64,000 bases of DNA from Ixodes scapularis (taxonomy: Eukaryota; Arthropoda; Arachnida; Ixodida; Ixodidae), in NCBI RefSeq assembly GCF_016920785.2, contig NW_024609846.1:120617473-120681472 (forward strand), in the 5' to 3' direction. Both the position numbers and the translations under genes were made by a program. The notes under the pieces are model-generated. The model was not told the origin of the DNA. It saw nothing but the letters and a program-made list of their open reading frames with translations, and did not search any database. Below are positions 10,966 through 21,400 of the stretch, piece after piece; the first letter of the stretch is position 1, and every line of letters starts with the position of its first letter.

Positions 10966-11334
10966 TGTCATAAATGAAGGTGACAAAAAGTCTAACAGTG
11001 AACTGAAAATAAGGGTTTAATGGGCGAACTTGTGCCAACCAAAAATAAGTAACGAAAGAGCGTCGAGGCAGCAGAAAAGCGGGCGGCGGTTCGGCGGCAC
11101 TACAGAGCGCTAGCGAGACTGACCCGACAAGGTCGCAGGTAGCTGCTTATCTACCGTGCGTCACTATCTCGAAAGTTCAGCAAAGAACGCTCGAGCGTCA
11201 CGCGCTCGGGAGAGGATTAACTGGCACTTTCGAGAATAACAAAGCAGAGGGAAAGTTACGTCTGGTGCGAGAATGAACGGGAATCTTCTAGAAGGCCGTG
11301 ACCAAGCGTTGCTTTCTCGGCTCTGCGGGCGGCA
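10966..11334 (-). mobile_element. Solo LTR related to the 51-57 kb Ty3/gypsy element
   Basis: It starts TGTCATAAATG at 10966 and ends GGGCGGCA at 11334, with ATAT immediately outside both ends (10962-10965 and 11335-11338). Inside, GGCGAACTTGTGCCA and AGAGCGTCG match the LTRs at 51201 and 56677 in order. It is 369 bp, against 411 bp for those LTRs. It lacks the tRNA-like cassette they carry just inside the end. There is no internal region, so it is a product of LTR-LTR recombination. Sense strand is minus, by comparison with the complete element. Confidence 0.8.
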
Positions 11335-11349
11335 ATATTGCGCTGGCCT

Positions 11350-11497
11350 GGGGCCCTAATCTGGACACTTGGCGAAAAAGTCGGCGAGAAATCTGGCGGC
11401 CGTGATTGGCCGACTCCGCACTTGACCTTGGCGCCGGCCAATCAGAGCCGCCAGATTTCTCGCCGACTTTTTCGCCAGGTGTCCAGATTAGGGCCCC
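11350..11497. mobile_element. Foldback element with about 63-bp near-perfect arms
   Basis: The left arm starts GGGGCCCTAATCTGGACAC at 11350; the right arm ends with its complement at 11497. The arms differ at only a few positions, and the spacer is about 22 bp (11413-11434). Such a structure should extrude a hairpin. No convincing target duplication was found. Confidence 0.75.
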
Positions 11498-11904
11498 TGC
11501 TGTCAACAAATCGCATGTTAGATATGACCTATTGTAGCACTTTTGTAGCCTATTTGTTATTTTATTATGTGTGTGTTATATCTCATACTCTTGTTGAGCG
11601 ATCGGGTATTTCACGCTGCCCCTGTTGCTAATAATCCAAATTCCTCGCAAACAGGCATGAAGCTGCCGGCGCCCCAATAAACGGTGTTTGGACCACGACC
11701 GGTTTGGACAGACGTCCCAGTGTTCAAGCCATCGTCGACGCAAGTGCACTCTTCAGAATTTGGCATTATCCTGGAGTCTACCGCTCAGGAACTTCGACTT
11801 CAGTCATCCTTGAATGCGATGTGTATCTACGAGGCAATAAAGCTACGTTTAACCTGAACTGCACAATTTCGTTTCGGAGATTTGTGGCTCGGGACCAAAT
11901 GTAA
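11498..11904. other. Unassigned sequence
   Basis: A short frame (11704-11904 plus) has no recognisable motif and runs into the minisatellite. Nothing else is supported. Confidence 0.3.
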
Positions 11905-12590
11905 AGGATAAACCTTTAGTCCCAGGGGTCTAAATCCAAGGGCGCAACGTTTAGACCCAGGGGTCCAAGTGCAAGGGACTAACAGTTAGTCCTCGGGGTT
12001 CATTTGAAACGGTGTAACAGTTAGTCCCAGGGGTCCAAATGCAAAGGCCTGACAGTTGGTCCTTGGGGTTCATTTGAAACGGTGCAACAGTTAGTCCCAG
12101 GGGTCCAAATGCAAGGGCCTGACAGTTGGTCCTTGGGGTTCATTTGAAACGGTGTAACAGTTAGTCCCAGGGGTCCAAATGCAAGGGCCTGACAGTTCGT
12201 CCTTGGGGTTCAATTGAAACGGTGTAACAGTTGGTCCCAGGGGACCAAGTGTAAGGGCCTAACAGTTGGTCCTCGGGGTTCATTTGAAACGGTGTAACAG
12301 TTGGTCCCAGGGGACCAAGTGCAAGGGCCTAACAGTTGGTCCTCGGGGTTCATTTGAAACGGTGTAACAGTTAGTCCCAGGGGTCCAAGTGCAAGGGCCT
12401 AACAGTTGGTCCTCGGGGTTCATTTGAAACGGTGTAACAGTTAGTCCCAGGGGTCCAAATGCAAGGGCCTGACAGTTCGTCCTTGGGGTTCAATTGAAAT
12501 GGTGTAACAGTTGGTCCCAAGGGACCAAGTGCAAGGGCCTAACAGTTGGTCCTCAAGGTGCAATTGAAGCGGTGTAGCAGTTAGTCCCAA
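11905..12590. repeat. Minisatellite, 70-bp unit built of two 35-bp halves
   Basis: About nine to ten head-to-tail copies of a 70-bp unit are present. Each unit is a dimer: one 35-bp half contains CAGTTAGTCCCAGGGGTCC, the other CAGTTGGTCCTTGGGGTTC. The two halves share the CAGTT.GTCC..GGGGT skeleton, so the array grew from a 35-bp monomer that diverged and was then amplified as a pair. Units near 11905-12000 are more diverged. It directly abuts the MITE at 12593. The long frames crossing it are artefacts of the repeat. Confidence 0.9.
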
Positions 12591-12592
12591 CG

Positions 12593-12984
12593 GTGCTATA
12601 CTTTGTCTCATCCTACGATGGACTAAAGGCCAAAGCCAGGTGCCGCCAGGTCCAATCACGTTCCACGCTAAACTATGACACGCTTAGCATTGAATATAGG
12701 TTTGGACGAATAATGCTACGAATCCAAAAACGCTGCGTCATTTTTAGAGCTTCGACACTGAAAAGGGCCAGTACGTCGTGGCTTTCTTTGCAATGTAAAA
12801 TTGTTGAGTCACTCATTGCTCGATCCGAACCATTGTCTGCCATTTCCATCAGTGATCCAAGATGCGGACACCGATACGTGCATCGAAGCGAAATACTACG
12901 CAATGTCTAAGTGGCGCGTGATTGGATCTGGCGGTTCGTAGCTTCCGCCTTTAGTCCATCGTAGGGTGAGACGAAGTATAGTGC
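12593..12984. mobile_element. MITE with about 70-bp terminal inverted repeats
   Basis: The left arm (12593-12662) and right arm (12915-12984) are inverted copies; the complement of the right end begins GCACTATACTTCGTCTCACC. Both arms contain CTACGATGGACTAAAGGC. The centre (12663-12914) has no credible coding sequence. It sits exactly at the end of the minisatellite, so the array may be part of a larger composite element. I saw no clear target duplication and cannot name the superfamily. Confidence 0.75.
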
Positions 12985-13139
12985 GAGAGCCTAATGGAGG
13001 GGTGCAACTGTTACTCCTCTTCCCGTTAGTCCGCGGGGTGACTAATGGTTGTGGCAACGCACTTGCTCCCCTCGGGGACTCAGTCGCGCTCCCCTTTTTC
13101 TTAGAGTGTGGTGACCTTCGGAAATCGCCATCTATGCCT

Positions 13140-13960
13140 TAAAGGGGCACTGACACCCCAAAGGTCTTATTTTTTTATTGTTTAAAACGATGCAAGTTGT
13201 AGTCATAGGCACGCAAAAAGTACCGCATCGCGAAAAAAAAAATTCTCACGCGCGTGCACCTTTTTTTATTTTTGGCGCTCTTCTCTCCCGTTCCTCACCA
13301 CCTCGCTTCTTCTGATTTGTGACGTCAAAAATCATGAAATTTAGAAGCTCTGTAGGCGACATTTCTATAACATTTAATAACGGCAATCGTAAAACATGTT
13401 TCTTTAACGCAATTGCGAACGCACTATGGCCCTTCTTTTTGAAATACCGAAAATCAAAGTCCGATGTGATGTCGCTCCTGGATTTGTATCCTCCCTCGGA
13501 AAACATGGCGGCGCTCGACGCACATCGCAGAGAATGATCGATGAGTCGGGGGATCGGACAAAGTGGTCTTTGTTTAGGTGCCGGACGAATGCTCAGACTC
13601 CGAAAAGGAAATCGTCAAACGGTCAAAACAACTGGGTTCAGTGTCTGTGTATCGTAGTTTCGGTTGTGACTCTTCTGGGGCAGCCTTTCAGGTATCAAGC
13701 GTCGTTTGTTCGCTACGATAGACAGGCCGCACGGCGCACGCACTGAATAAAACCGTTTTTTCCCTGTCCGCAGGCGCCCTTCTCTCCCGCTCCCCACCTC
13801 CTTGCTTCGGGTCGCGGTGGCAACGGCGGTACGGAGGCGGAGGCGTGAAAGAAAGTGGACTCGCAGGGCTCCGCAATATTTGACGTCACCGCACTGGCGC
13901 ACGTCGCGCGGGAACTTCAAATTCGACATTTGGAAATTGTTTTTTTTTTTTTTTTTTTTT
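13140..13960. repeat. AAAGGG.CACTGACACC dispersed repeat with an internal duplication
   Basis: This begins AAAGGGGCACTGACACC at about 13141. Related starts occur at about 36834, 38204 and 63548. Inside, GGCGCTCTTCTCTCCCGTTC (about 13274) is repeated as GGCGCCCTTCTCTCCCGCTC (about 13772), each followed by a CCTCxCTTC segment. The stretch ends in a T run of about 24 (13939-13962). It is probably a composite of one repeat family. No gene is supported here. Confidence 0.5.
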
Positions 13961-14040
13961 TTACTTCAGAAATATTGAGTTTCCAAAATTCGAATTTCGA
14001 GATTAATGTCCCCGCATCGTTTTCAATCGTTTCGGATTAA

Positions 14041-16318
14041 TTTCTTGCGAACACAGATTGGTCAGTCATTACATCAGGTAAAGATGACGTAGATAAACAA
14101 GTATTAATGCTTACAGACCTAGTGACATCAGCTATGAAGATGTTCATTCCGGCTTACGTACATGGTGTCACAGATCACTACCCTTTTTGGTTTTCCCACG
14201 AATTGAAACATACAATGAGGAAAAAGCTACGTTATCACAGACATTACAAGCTGACTAATAATCTGTTCTGGTACGAAAAGTTCAAGTCGGAGCGAGCTTT
14301 AGCGAAGCGTCTTTATCGTCGGGACCTCCGAAGCCACACTCAAAGTGTTGAATCAAGCCTAAAGCAAAATCCGCAGAGTCTTTGGAAGTATACCAGGAAC
14401 TTCTCGAATAAAAAGAAAACGGCACAGAAGATAACACTATCTAACGGTTCGGAACATATCAGCAGTCCGAGCGACGTCTGTCAAGCGTTTGCAGATTTCT
14501 TTTCTGGTGTTTTTGATTCCACGGGAAATACGTCTCAAACTTGCACACTGCCAGACCAGGAAAACGCATACTTATCAATTCCCGAGCTCAGCATTGACGA
14601 CGTTTTTGCGGCGATTCGGCCGTTACCACCTAAGAAATCGGCTGGAGCCGACGGAATTCCTTTGTTTATAGTGAAAGGGTGCGGTGACGTGTTAGCTCCG
14701 ATTTTAACTTTTGTATTTAATCGGTCGTTGAAAGATAGGCTTTTTCCAAGTGCATGGAAGTACTCTCTAGTTGTGCCAATATTCAAAGATGGGTCGGCAC
14801 TAGCTGTCACTAATTATCGTCCAATATCACTGATCTGTTCGTTTGCCAAGGTGTTCGAAAAGGCCATGCATTGTCATATCATGCATTTTTTTTCCAGACG
14901 TTTAAACGTGCAACAACATGGTTTTATGCCAAACCGTTCTGTGGAAACAAACTTAATAGCGTTTACGGAATTTGTGGGTGCCAAACTAGGGTCGAAGCAG
15001 CAGGTCGACGCAATTTACTTTGATTTTAAAAAAGATTTTGACCTAGTGAGTCATTCACTGCTAGTTAAGAAACTTGCGTCCTATGGTATCTCCATACCAC
15101 TTTGCGAATGGATTCAGAGTTATCTGCATGACAGATGGAATTCTGTTTCATACGGTGGTGCACAATCAACCGCGTACCTCTCCAGATCGGGAGTCCCGCA
15201 GGGTTCTAGCCTATCGCCTCTGCTTTTCAACATCTTCGTGAACGATATTTCCTCATGCATAAATCACTCGGAGATGTTACAATTTGCCGATGACGTTAAG
15301 CTTTTCCGAGCTATTGTGGACATTTCAGAGTGCAATAAACTACAGCAAGATATTACAGCATTGGCAGACTGGTGCAAGGACAACAAGTTGGTTCTCAACC
15401 CTGCTAAAACAAAAGTCATATCTTTTTCGAGAAAACATTTCTTTAACACCTTTGACTACACTTTGAACAAGTGCTCGATTGAGCGCGTCTCAGTTGTACG
15501 TGATCTAGGAGTTTTCTTGGACAGCGAATTTAAATTCTCTGATCATGTGGCATACTTGAGCAATACATGTTACCGTACTTTGGGCGCAATTACCAGAATG
15601 ACTCGAAACTTTAGAGGATATTCTTGCTTTTTGCATTTGTACCGATCCCTCATCCTGTCTAAACTGGATTTCTCTAGCGTTGTTTGGAATCGTTTAAACC
15701 AGACAAACTCGAATGAACTTGAAAATGTACAGAAGAAGTTTGTTCGACTACTTTACGATCGTTATTTTAACAGGCGAATTTATTTCAGCCATGAGCGATT
15801 GTTGAAGATTTTAAACCTGCATTGCCTCTCCGAAAGGAGGCAGGCACGAGACTTTTTATTTTTACACAGATGTCTTCACGGTTTCATAGATTGCCCCAAG
15901 CTAACCTCATCCGTACTCATTGCTGTACCTGGCAGGTCTCTTCGCTCCCATCGTGTTTTCGGTTCCTCTGAACCAAAAAGCTTAAGACCCATTGAGCGTA
16001 TCCAGTATAATTTTAACATGTCAAATGTCGCAAACACGCCCGAAGTAGACATCTTTTTGCGGGAAAGTTTTAGTTTGCGGTCTCTGCTAGTGCTTTTATA
16101 ATGTGACGCCCTCTTGTATCAGTTTTTTTGGCAAACAGTGTTGTTTTCAACTTTATGCACTTTTCTCATTTACATTTATATTTCACGTTTTTGTTTGTTC
16201 AAATTATGTATGCGTTTGCGTGCATCTTTTTTATGCAAAACTGCATGTAGGTGTCAACGGTGCACCCTTATGTAGGCCTATGGGCTGTTTAGGGGCACCG
16301 GAAAAGTACAATAAATAA
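14041..16318 (+). mobile_element. 5'-truncated LINE (Jockey/CR1-like, no RNase H)
   Basis: The only open frame runs without a stop from just after a TAA at 14038-14040 to 16101. The first residues read as the linker between endonuclease and RT, and no endonuclease is present, so the element is 5' truncated as expected from target-primed reverse transcription. The 3' untranslated region reaches about 16318 and ends in ACAATAAATAAAATTG rather than a long A tail. Target duplications were not identified. Confidence 0.8.
14107..16101 (+). CDS. LINE reverse transcriptase, open 664-codon frame
   Basis: RNA-directed DNA polymerase of a non-LTR retrotransposon, which copies element RNA at a nicked chromosomal target. 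Residues 1-130 are the basic linker after the (missing) endonuclease. RT blocks follow: KKSAGADGIP at 176-185, NYRPISL at 236-242, motif A with Asp306 in FDFKKDFD, GVPQG at 362-366 and the catalytic FADD at 393-396. The thumb and C-terminal region follow to 664. No RNase H domain or CCHC tail is seen. The frame has no internal stop, unlike every other LINE frame here, so this copy is relatively young. One oddity is Asp310 where motif A normally has Ala (K-A-F-D). The ATG at 14107 is simply the first Met after truncation; the frame is open back to 14041. Confidence 0.9.
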   Translation: MLTDLVTSAMKMFIPAYVHGVTDHYPFWFSHELKHTMRKKLRYHRHYKLTNNLFWYEKFKSERALAKRLYRRDLRSHTQSVESSLKQNPQSLWKYTRNFSNKKKTAQKITLSNGSEHISSPSDVCQAFADFFSGVFDSTGNTSQTCTLPDQENAYLSIPELSIDDVFAAIRPLPPKKSAGADGIPLFIVKGCGDVLAPILTFVFNRSLKDRLFPSAWKYSLVVPIFKDGSALAVTNYRPISLICSFAKVFEKAMHCHIMHFFSRRLNVQQHGFMPNRSVETNLIAFTEFVGAKLGSKQQVDAIYFDFKKDFDLVSHSLLVKKLASYGISIPLCEWIQSYLHDRWNSVSYGGAQSTAYLSRSGVPQGSSLSPLLFNIFVNDISSCINHSEMLQFADDVKLFRAIVDISECNKLQQDITALADWCKDNKLVLNPAKTKVISFSRKHFFNTFDYTLNKCSIERVSVVRDLGVFLDSEFKFSDHVAYLSNTCYRTLGAITRMTRNFRGYSCFLHLYRSLILSKLDFSSVVWNRLNQTNSNELENVQKKFVRLLYDRYFNRRIYFSHERLLKILNLHCLSERRQARDFLFLHRCLHGFIDCPKLTSSVLIAVPGRSLRSHRVFGSSEPKSLRPIERIQYNFNMSNVANTPEVDIFLRESFSLRSLLVLL

Positions 16319-17470
16319 AATTGCGGTGACTCGTGTTTGCAGACTGTCCTTTGTATGATGTGTGAGCATTGTGATTCCGGCTAAAAGAGGCCCTGCAATC
16401 ATATTTAAGCGTCTACCTTTTTTGCCGTTTCCACGTCTCTTGGAGTTCGGGCAAGCCGGCGGGCACAGAGAGAGTAACTAAGTATAAGTGCGTCATATTT
16501 TAACCGGACGACGTGGAAACCTCCTCCACCAACGGGGGCGACCCGCGTCGTCGAAAGCGCGCGAAATGTGACGTCTTTGGTCCTGGGCTTACTACTGGTC
16601 AGAGCCGCTAAAAGCTTCTTTTTAGTCGAAATACAAAATATAAGTGGCGCGAACCGTTCCAATGATTTATGAAAGTAGTTTTTGTTCAGTATTTTAGATC
16701 AGAAACGAAAAGAATGCAGTTCATAAAGTAGGGAAACAAGAAATGACATGCCGACATACCCGCCACCAAGCGGTGGAAAAGGCGGCGCGTACTAGAAAGG
16801 TGTAGTGAAATCAGGCACCGACGAGCGGCTGGCGTAGAAAGGTCCCGAATGTACGCGGCGGCGCTGCGGTCGTGTACGGGCTCGAGGATCCAACCTGTTC
16901 CGAGCATTCCGAAGGCCTTCGGCGAGAAGGTTTGGCTTACGGTTTGGCCGTTTGGCGGTGTGGCAGCGCGAAGTGGCTCCCGTTCTGAACTGATCTTTAC
17001 CCCGTGTTTGCTGTCGTTTGTGGCCAATAAAGTGTCATGCCGAATTAGTGTTTAATCGCGCAACAAATGCAATGCGAGCCGCCCTGGCTGCCCGCTTCAT
17101 ACAGTCTATCCAGAACATGCTTTAGTGGCGCCCCCTCGAGCCATCGACACGGAGTGCGGCAGCCGTGAGCGCTCGCTGAGCTCACTACCCCTCCTCTAGT
17201 TCACGGCCCTTCAAGCGACCAAGAACGTCATGAAGGAGGTTATCTTTTGCTTTTTTTTTTTTTTTGTAATTTAGATTTGCCTTTAAGTTTTTCATATAAC
17301 GCGAAATTCGAGAAAAGAAAAGTTTCATTAAGTTACTACGTTCAGTGCGCTCAGTTTCGGTGCAAATTGAAAACCAGTAAAAAAGTCCTTGCAGATCAGT
17401 CGACAATGTTTCACTCCTCAGTGCACGCAGTGCTGGAGATTCGCTCCTATATACAAGCGAAGAATACATA
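16319..17470. other. No recognisable gene
   Basis: This lies between the LINE 3' end and a decayed LINE. A phrase AGAGGCCCTGCAATC at about 16387 resembles a common tick repeat start, but no partner is in the window. Short frames (16405-16662 minus, 16686-17027 minus) show no motif. Confidence 0.35.
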
Positions 17471-19672
17471 ATGGCATACTCTTCCAAGCTCCAGGAGATC
17501 ATAGCACCGGAAACTAATCATAGAGAGCACATAATGGACGTAGAAGAAATGTGCACTTTGGAAGTCCAACCGACGCAGGCGATGAATGATTCAATATTTC
17601 AGAGCGAAGAGCTTTCTTGCAGCTCTAACGAAAGTTCGATAAAGGAGCACGGGTCCAACGTAAACGTAATCCAAACACCACAACCAAAACTGAAAGAGCC
17701 TGCTCTAAAGAAAGTAAAATAAATTAGAAAGCTATCCACGCATAGGAAGAAGTCGGTTGAGGTTGTCAAGAACGAAGGACGGCACTACGAAAGAGCCAAA
17801 GTTGACGTAAGCGAGAACTTGACCGAGGAAAGATAAGCGACTAAATTCCCAGTGAATTCAACGGAGCCGAAAATCCGAATGGAGCTCAAAATGCCGAGGC
17901 AGAAGCCCAAATTCAAGGACCGGAAAACCACTTGTCCGGCACCTTCCGCACTCGACACAAAGCATGAATATGACCTTTGCCACGACCACCCAGATAAGTT
18001 ATTTACTATTTCCACTATAAATGCTCGAGGGATGAATTCGAGAAAAAAAAATACAAACTTCGTTTTGTACAGAAATATCACATTTAAATTCTGCCCCTCC
18101 AAGAAACAAAAGTGTCCAAAAATACCTTTTTAAGGGTGCAACTCAGGGATGAATTCCTACGATCTGTTCCATCGTCCTCGGCGGGGAGCGCAATTCTGTT
18201 TAAAAAAGACATGAAGTAAAAATGTGCAGCATTCTCGAAGGGACTGACGGTGCACCGTCAGTCCCTTCGAGAATGCTGCACATTTTGCAATACTGCATGT
18301 CGCCTCATGGAGCTAAAGATCTCTTGAAAAACCAGCCATGGTGCATAGACGCGCAATCATAGTGCAGAGGGAAAGCCTTTTCTGACAAGACAAAATTCAC
18401 ACCAACACAACATTCAACGCCATTCTGCTTGGCGACTTTATATATATATATATATTTCTTTTTTTTTTTTAAGGAACGACAAAGTTTTAATTATAGACAT
18501 CGCACATCCAAGTACAAAGATTTTAAAATCAATGGTTGGAGACTGTGACCTGATATACTAAACAACAAATCACGCACTATTTCACACACTTTCAAGGGTC
18601 GGCTCATGCGCTTTTAGATCGAATATACACATCTGCGTCAACTGGTACCGCACTGAATAATTAGAGTCTTCTTTTCTCATTATTCCAGGGTTCAAGTTTG
18701 TGTAGGTATAAATATAGACCGGAAAAAATTTACAACCAATCCTGGTCTCTAGAAAATGAATGAAAAGCTCCTTGAAAATTACGATTTCAAACGAGGCGTA
18801 GAATCAGCGCTTGACATCCTTGAGTGCACTAAGGTAGCATGGTGTCAGAAATGGAAAACGTAAACTACACATAAAAAATGGCGATAAAAATTGTCATCAA
18901 TCGTCGCATATCACAAAAAAAAAATACAAAAAAAAGTTCTTGAACGATTAAATTCTCTGCTTGTATAGTCTAGAGTGTCAAGAGCCCGAAAAAAAAATAA
19001 GGATTAAATAAAGAATCTTAAGAAAACAAACCAAAGAACATAGTAACGTACGCTATGGAACGCTATGGATTCGCAGCTGTGAGAGCGCATACTCTGCAAA
19101 TTCTAAAGGAAAAGCAACTGACAAAAAGGATACTTCAACGCGGAGTGAGAATATATAAAGGTGAAACAGATTACGTTATAGCAAAAACGGTCACTTACTG
19201 AACAAAGAGAAGAAAATAAAAGATGCATTTTGTTTTCCCACGCGACAATATATTTGCTTCAAGTCCGCTGTTTGTAACCACGCAAATGCAGAACTCTTTA
19301 TTAACTGGGTTGCCAAAGATTAAAACTGAAATGACTAAAACACTACTCCCATTGACGTGAAAGAAGTCGCACTACACATACCAGACTGTATGCGCTCTGT
19401 ATTTTGCTACCTTTATTTTTTCCTCTTCCCTGTCCTCTGTTATCCCACTCCCCATCCCCACTCAGAGTAGCCAACCGAGACTTCTTCGGTTAATTTCTCT
19501 GTTTTTTTCCCTGATCATTAAATGAATGAATGAAAATATGATAAAGGAAGAACAAAAAAGCTCCAAGACCATTTTTTTTTTCTCGAAGAATCATACAAAT
19601 ATAAAGGCTTACCTCCATCATTCCGGGAAGCACACACACTGCTAATTTCCAAATATAAAGATATGGAGTGTA
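17471..19672 (+). pseudogene. Heavily decayed LINE (L1/Tx1-like), ORF1 end to RT start
   Basis: Scattered plus-strand fragments in the expected order identify this as a non-LTR element. A Lys/Glu-rich segment with stops spans 17471-17830. ISTINARGMNSRKK near 18007-18050 is the usual start of the AP-type endonuclease. LPPSFREAHTLLISKYKD at about 19610-19665 is the RT fingers motif of L1/Tx1-like elements. The intervening 1.5 kb has many stops and frame changes. The RT match stops abruptly at about 19672, where the next LINE begins, so later insertion or deletion removed the rest. Confidence 0.6.
18219..18286. repeat. Perfect 68-bp palindrome without spacer
   Basis: The bases from 18219 to 18252 are exactly reverse-complemented in 18253-18286. 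The centre is GGTGCACC. There is no mismatch and no loop, although the surrounding LINE sequence is heavily decayed. It could be a recent inverted duplication or an assembly fold-back artefact. Confidence 0.9.
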
Positions 19673-19951
19673 ACGGTTCAGACTTGATTCAGACTGCTTT
19701 CGGGGCGCTGCGAGCGCTGCAAGAAAGAAGACGTGGTTTCTAAAAGCTCCGTAGGAATTGGTCGCCCACTGCGGAAATCGCGGTCAAATAGAGTCATAAA
19801 GTTGCCCGGAAGCCTATCGAGACCTCCGGACCTCGGTGAGCTGTCTCACCCAACGTTCCTTTCCACCCTTAATTTTTGAAAAGACCTCCAAGAGCATCGC
19901 CTGATAGTTAGGCCTAACGAGGATTCGCCGAGCCGTGCTGGCACGCAGCCG

Positions 19952-21400
19952 ATGGAGGCAAGTGTGGTAGGGCACGTCGCTCTCCCGGCTGACCCCCAGC
20001 GCGCTGCGTCGCTCACGCCAACAACCATGTCGCAACTATTTCTTATCACGCCCTTGACAACACAAGCCAACATTCAAGGTGACATTCTACCCAGTGCTCT
20101 GAGTACTAGCCACCCAACATACAGGACTACAGACGGTGGTGACCCCATGGAACTCCAGGCCCCCAGCGGCTCTGGGAACACAGTGAAAAGGGCCCATCAA
20201 GACCCGATGTTCCAGAAAGACTTGGAGAAACTGGATGAACCAACAAAAAAGGTAAGGGCCACCCCAGGAAATCCCTCCAGTCCCTATCCCACCCTTTCCC
20301 CCTCACAATCCTACCGTGTTCACATACGTCCCCTCACGCGACATGACATCACTTCGGTGCCAACGAAACGAATTCAACAAGTTATTGACCGCTGCCTGGG
20401 CACTACTGGTTACAAAGGCTACGCCGTGTACAAGTCGACTAACTCAATCACTGTACACCTGGCCTCCCTAACAGAGGCACAAAAAATGTGCACATTGACA
20501 GTGATATCACTATCAGAAGACCAACAACTGCCAGTACAGTCGTACTTTGCATCGGGACCTAACATCCAGAAATGCGTTATATACGACATTGACCCGGAAG
20601 ACACCCCTGAAACCATATGTCATGAATTGACATCCCATTCACACACCGTGCTCACTACCCGATTTATGGGAAAGAGTCGCACTTGCCTAGTGACGGTACA
20701 AGGCCCCGAGCGTCTTCCTTAGCGCTTCTTCTACTATGGCCGCGTCCTGCACCCGAAACCCTACCTCCCACGGGTAATATTCTGCTATCGCTGCTATAAA
20801 CAAGGTCACATGCAAGCATTCTGCCCCCAGCGTAATATCGACCCAGAACGGACTACACCAGAGGGACAACCGCGATACAGATGCGGCCTCTGTAAATCAG
20901 ATGACCATGACATGACGTCCCCAAACTGTCCGATGAAACAGAGTGCCACAGCCCGGTTGCGTCAGATCGTGCGTACGATAGGGCAAACGGTCCCCACTTA
21001 CAATCGCTATCCGCTGCTTCATAACGCGTCGGAGGGACCACTGGAAGAAAATACATCCGGGTCACAGCAACCCCTATATTCGAATGTACTTAAACAAAAC
21101 AAACGTCCGCGAGGGCGGCCCCAACATGAAGCAAAAGCTCCACATCAGCCGGAGGATGACATCGACGCCCAGATAGAGGCACTATCCAGAGAGCTTGAGC
21201 GCCTTCGGAGACACAAAGACTTGGTAACCGCAAGACGACAAAAAACAGGAGCAACGTTGCCTACATCGTCCGGCGAAACAAGTGCACAGACTACTGCGCC
21301 ACATCAATCACAAAAAGCTCCTCAAGTAGTCTGGACAGCCATCCTAGAACGCCTCACTGAGATGACACGACTCACTGAGGACTGTTTGCACCATGTCTAA
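19952..21400 (+). pseudogene. LINE ORF1 (gag-like, two zinc knuckles), broken by one stop
   Basis: Nucleic-acid-binding structural protein of the LINE, which packages its RNA. The frame is continuous from 19952 to 21400 except for a TAG at 20720-20722. The N-terminal 100 residues are Pro/Thr/Ser-rich. The centre holds an RNA-recognition-like region. Then come CCHC knuckle 1, CYRCYKQGHMQAFC, at about 20789-20830, and a second CxxC-x4-H-x5-C at about 20884-20934. A C-terminal Glu/Arg-rich helix (about 21160-21235) may form a coiled coil. The TAA stop at 21398-21400 overlaps the ORF2 start by 8 nt. The start at 19952 is the first good Met; homology cannot settle it here. Confidence 0.75.

Noticed and set aside
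12441..12659. Minus-strand frame across the 70-bp minisatellite
   Set aside because: Its repeated peptide follows the DNA repeat and has no homolog-like features; a repeat artefact.
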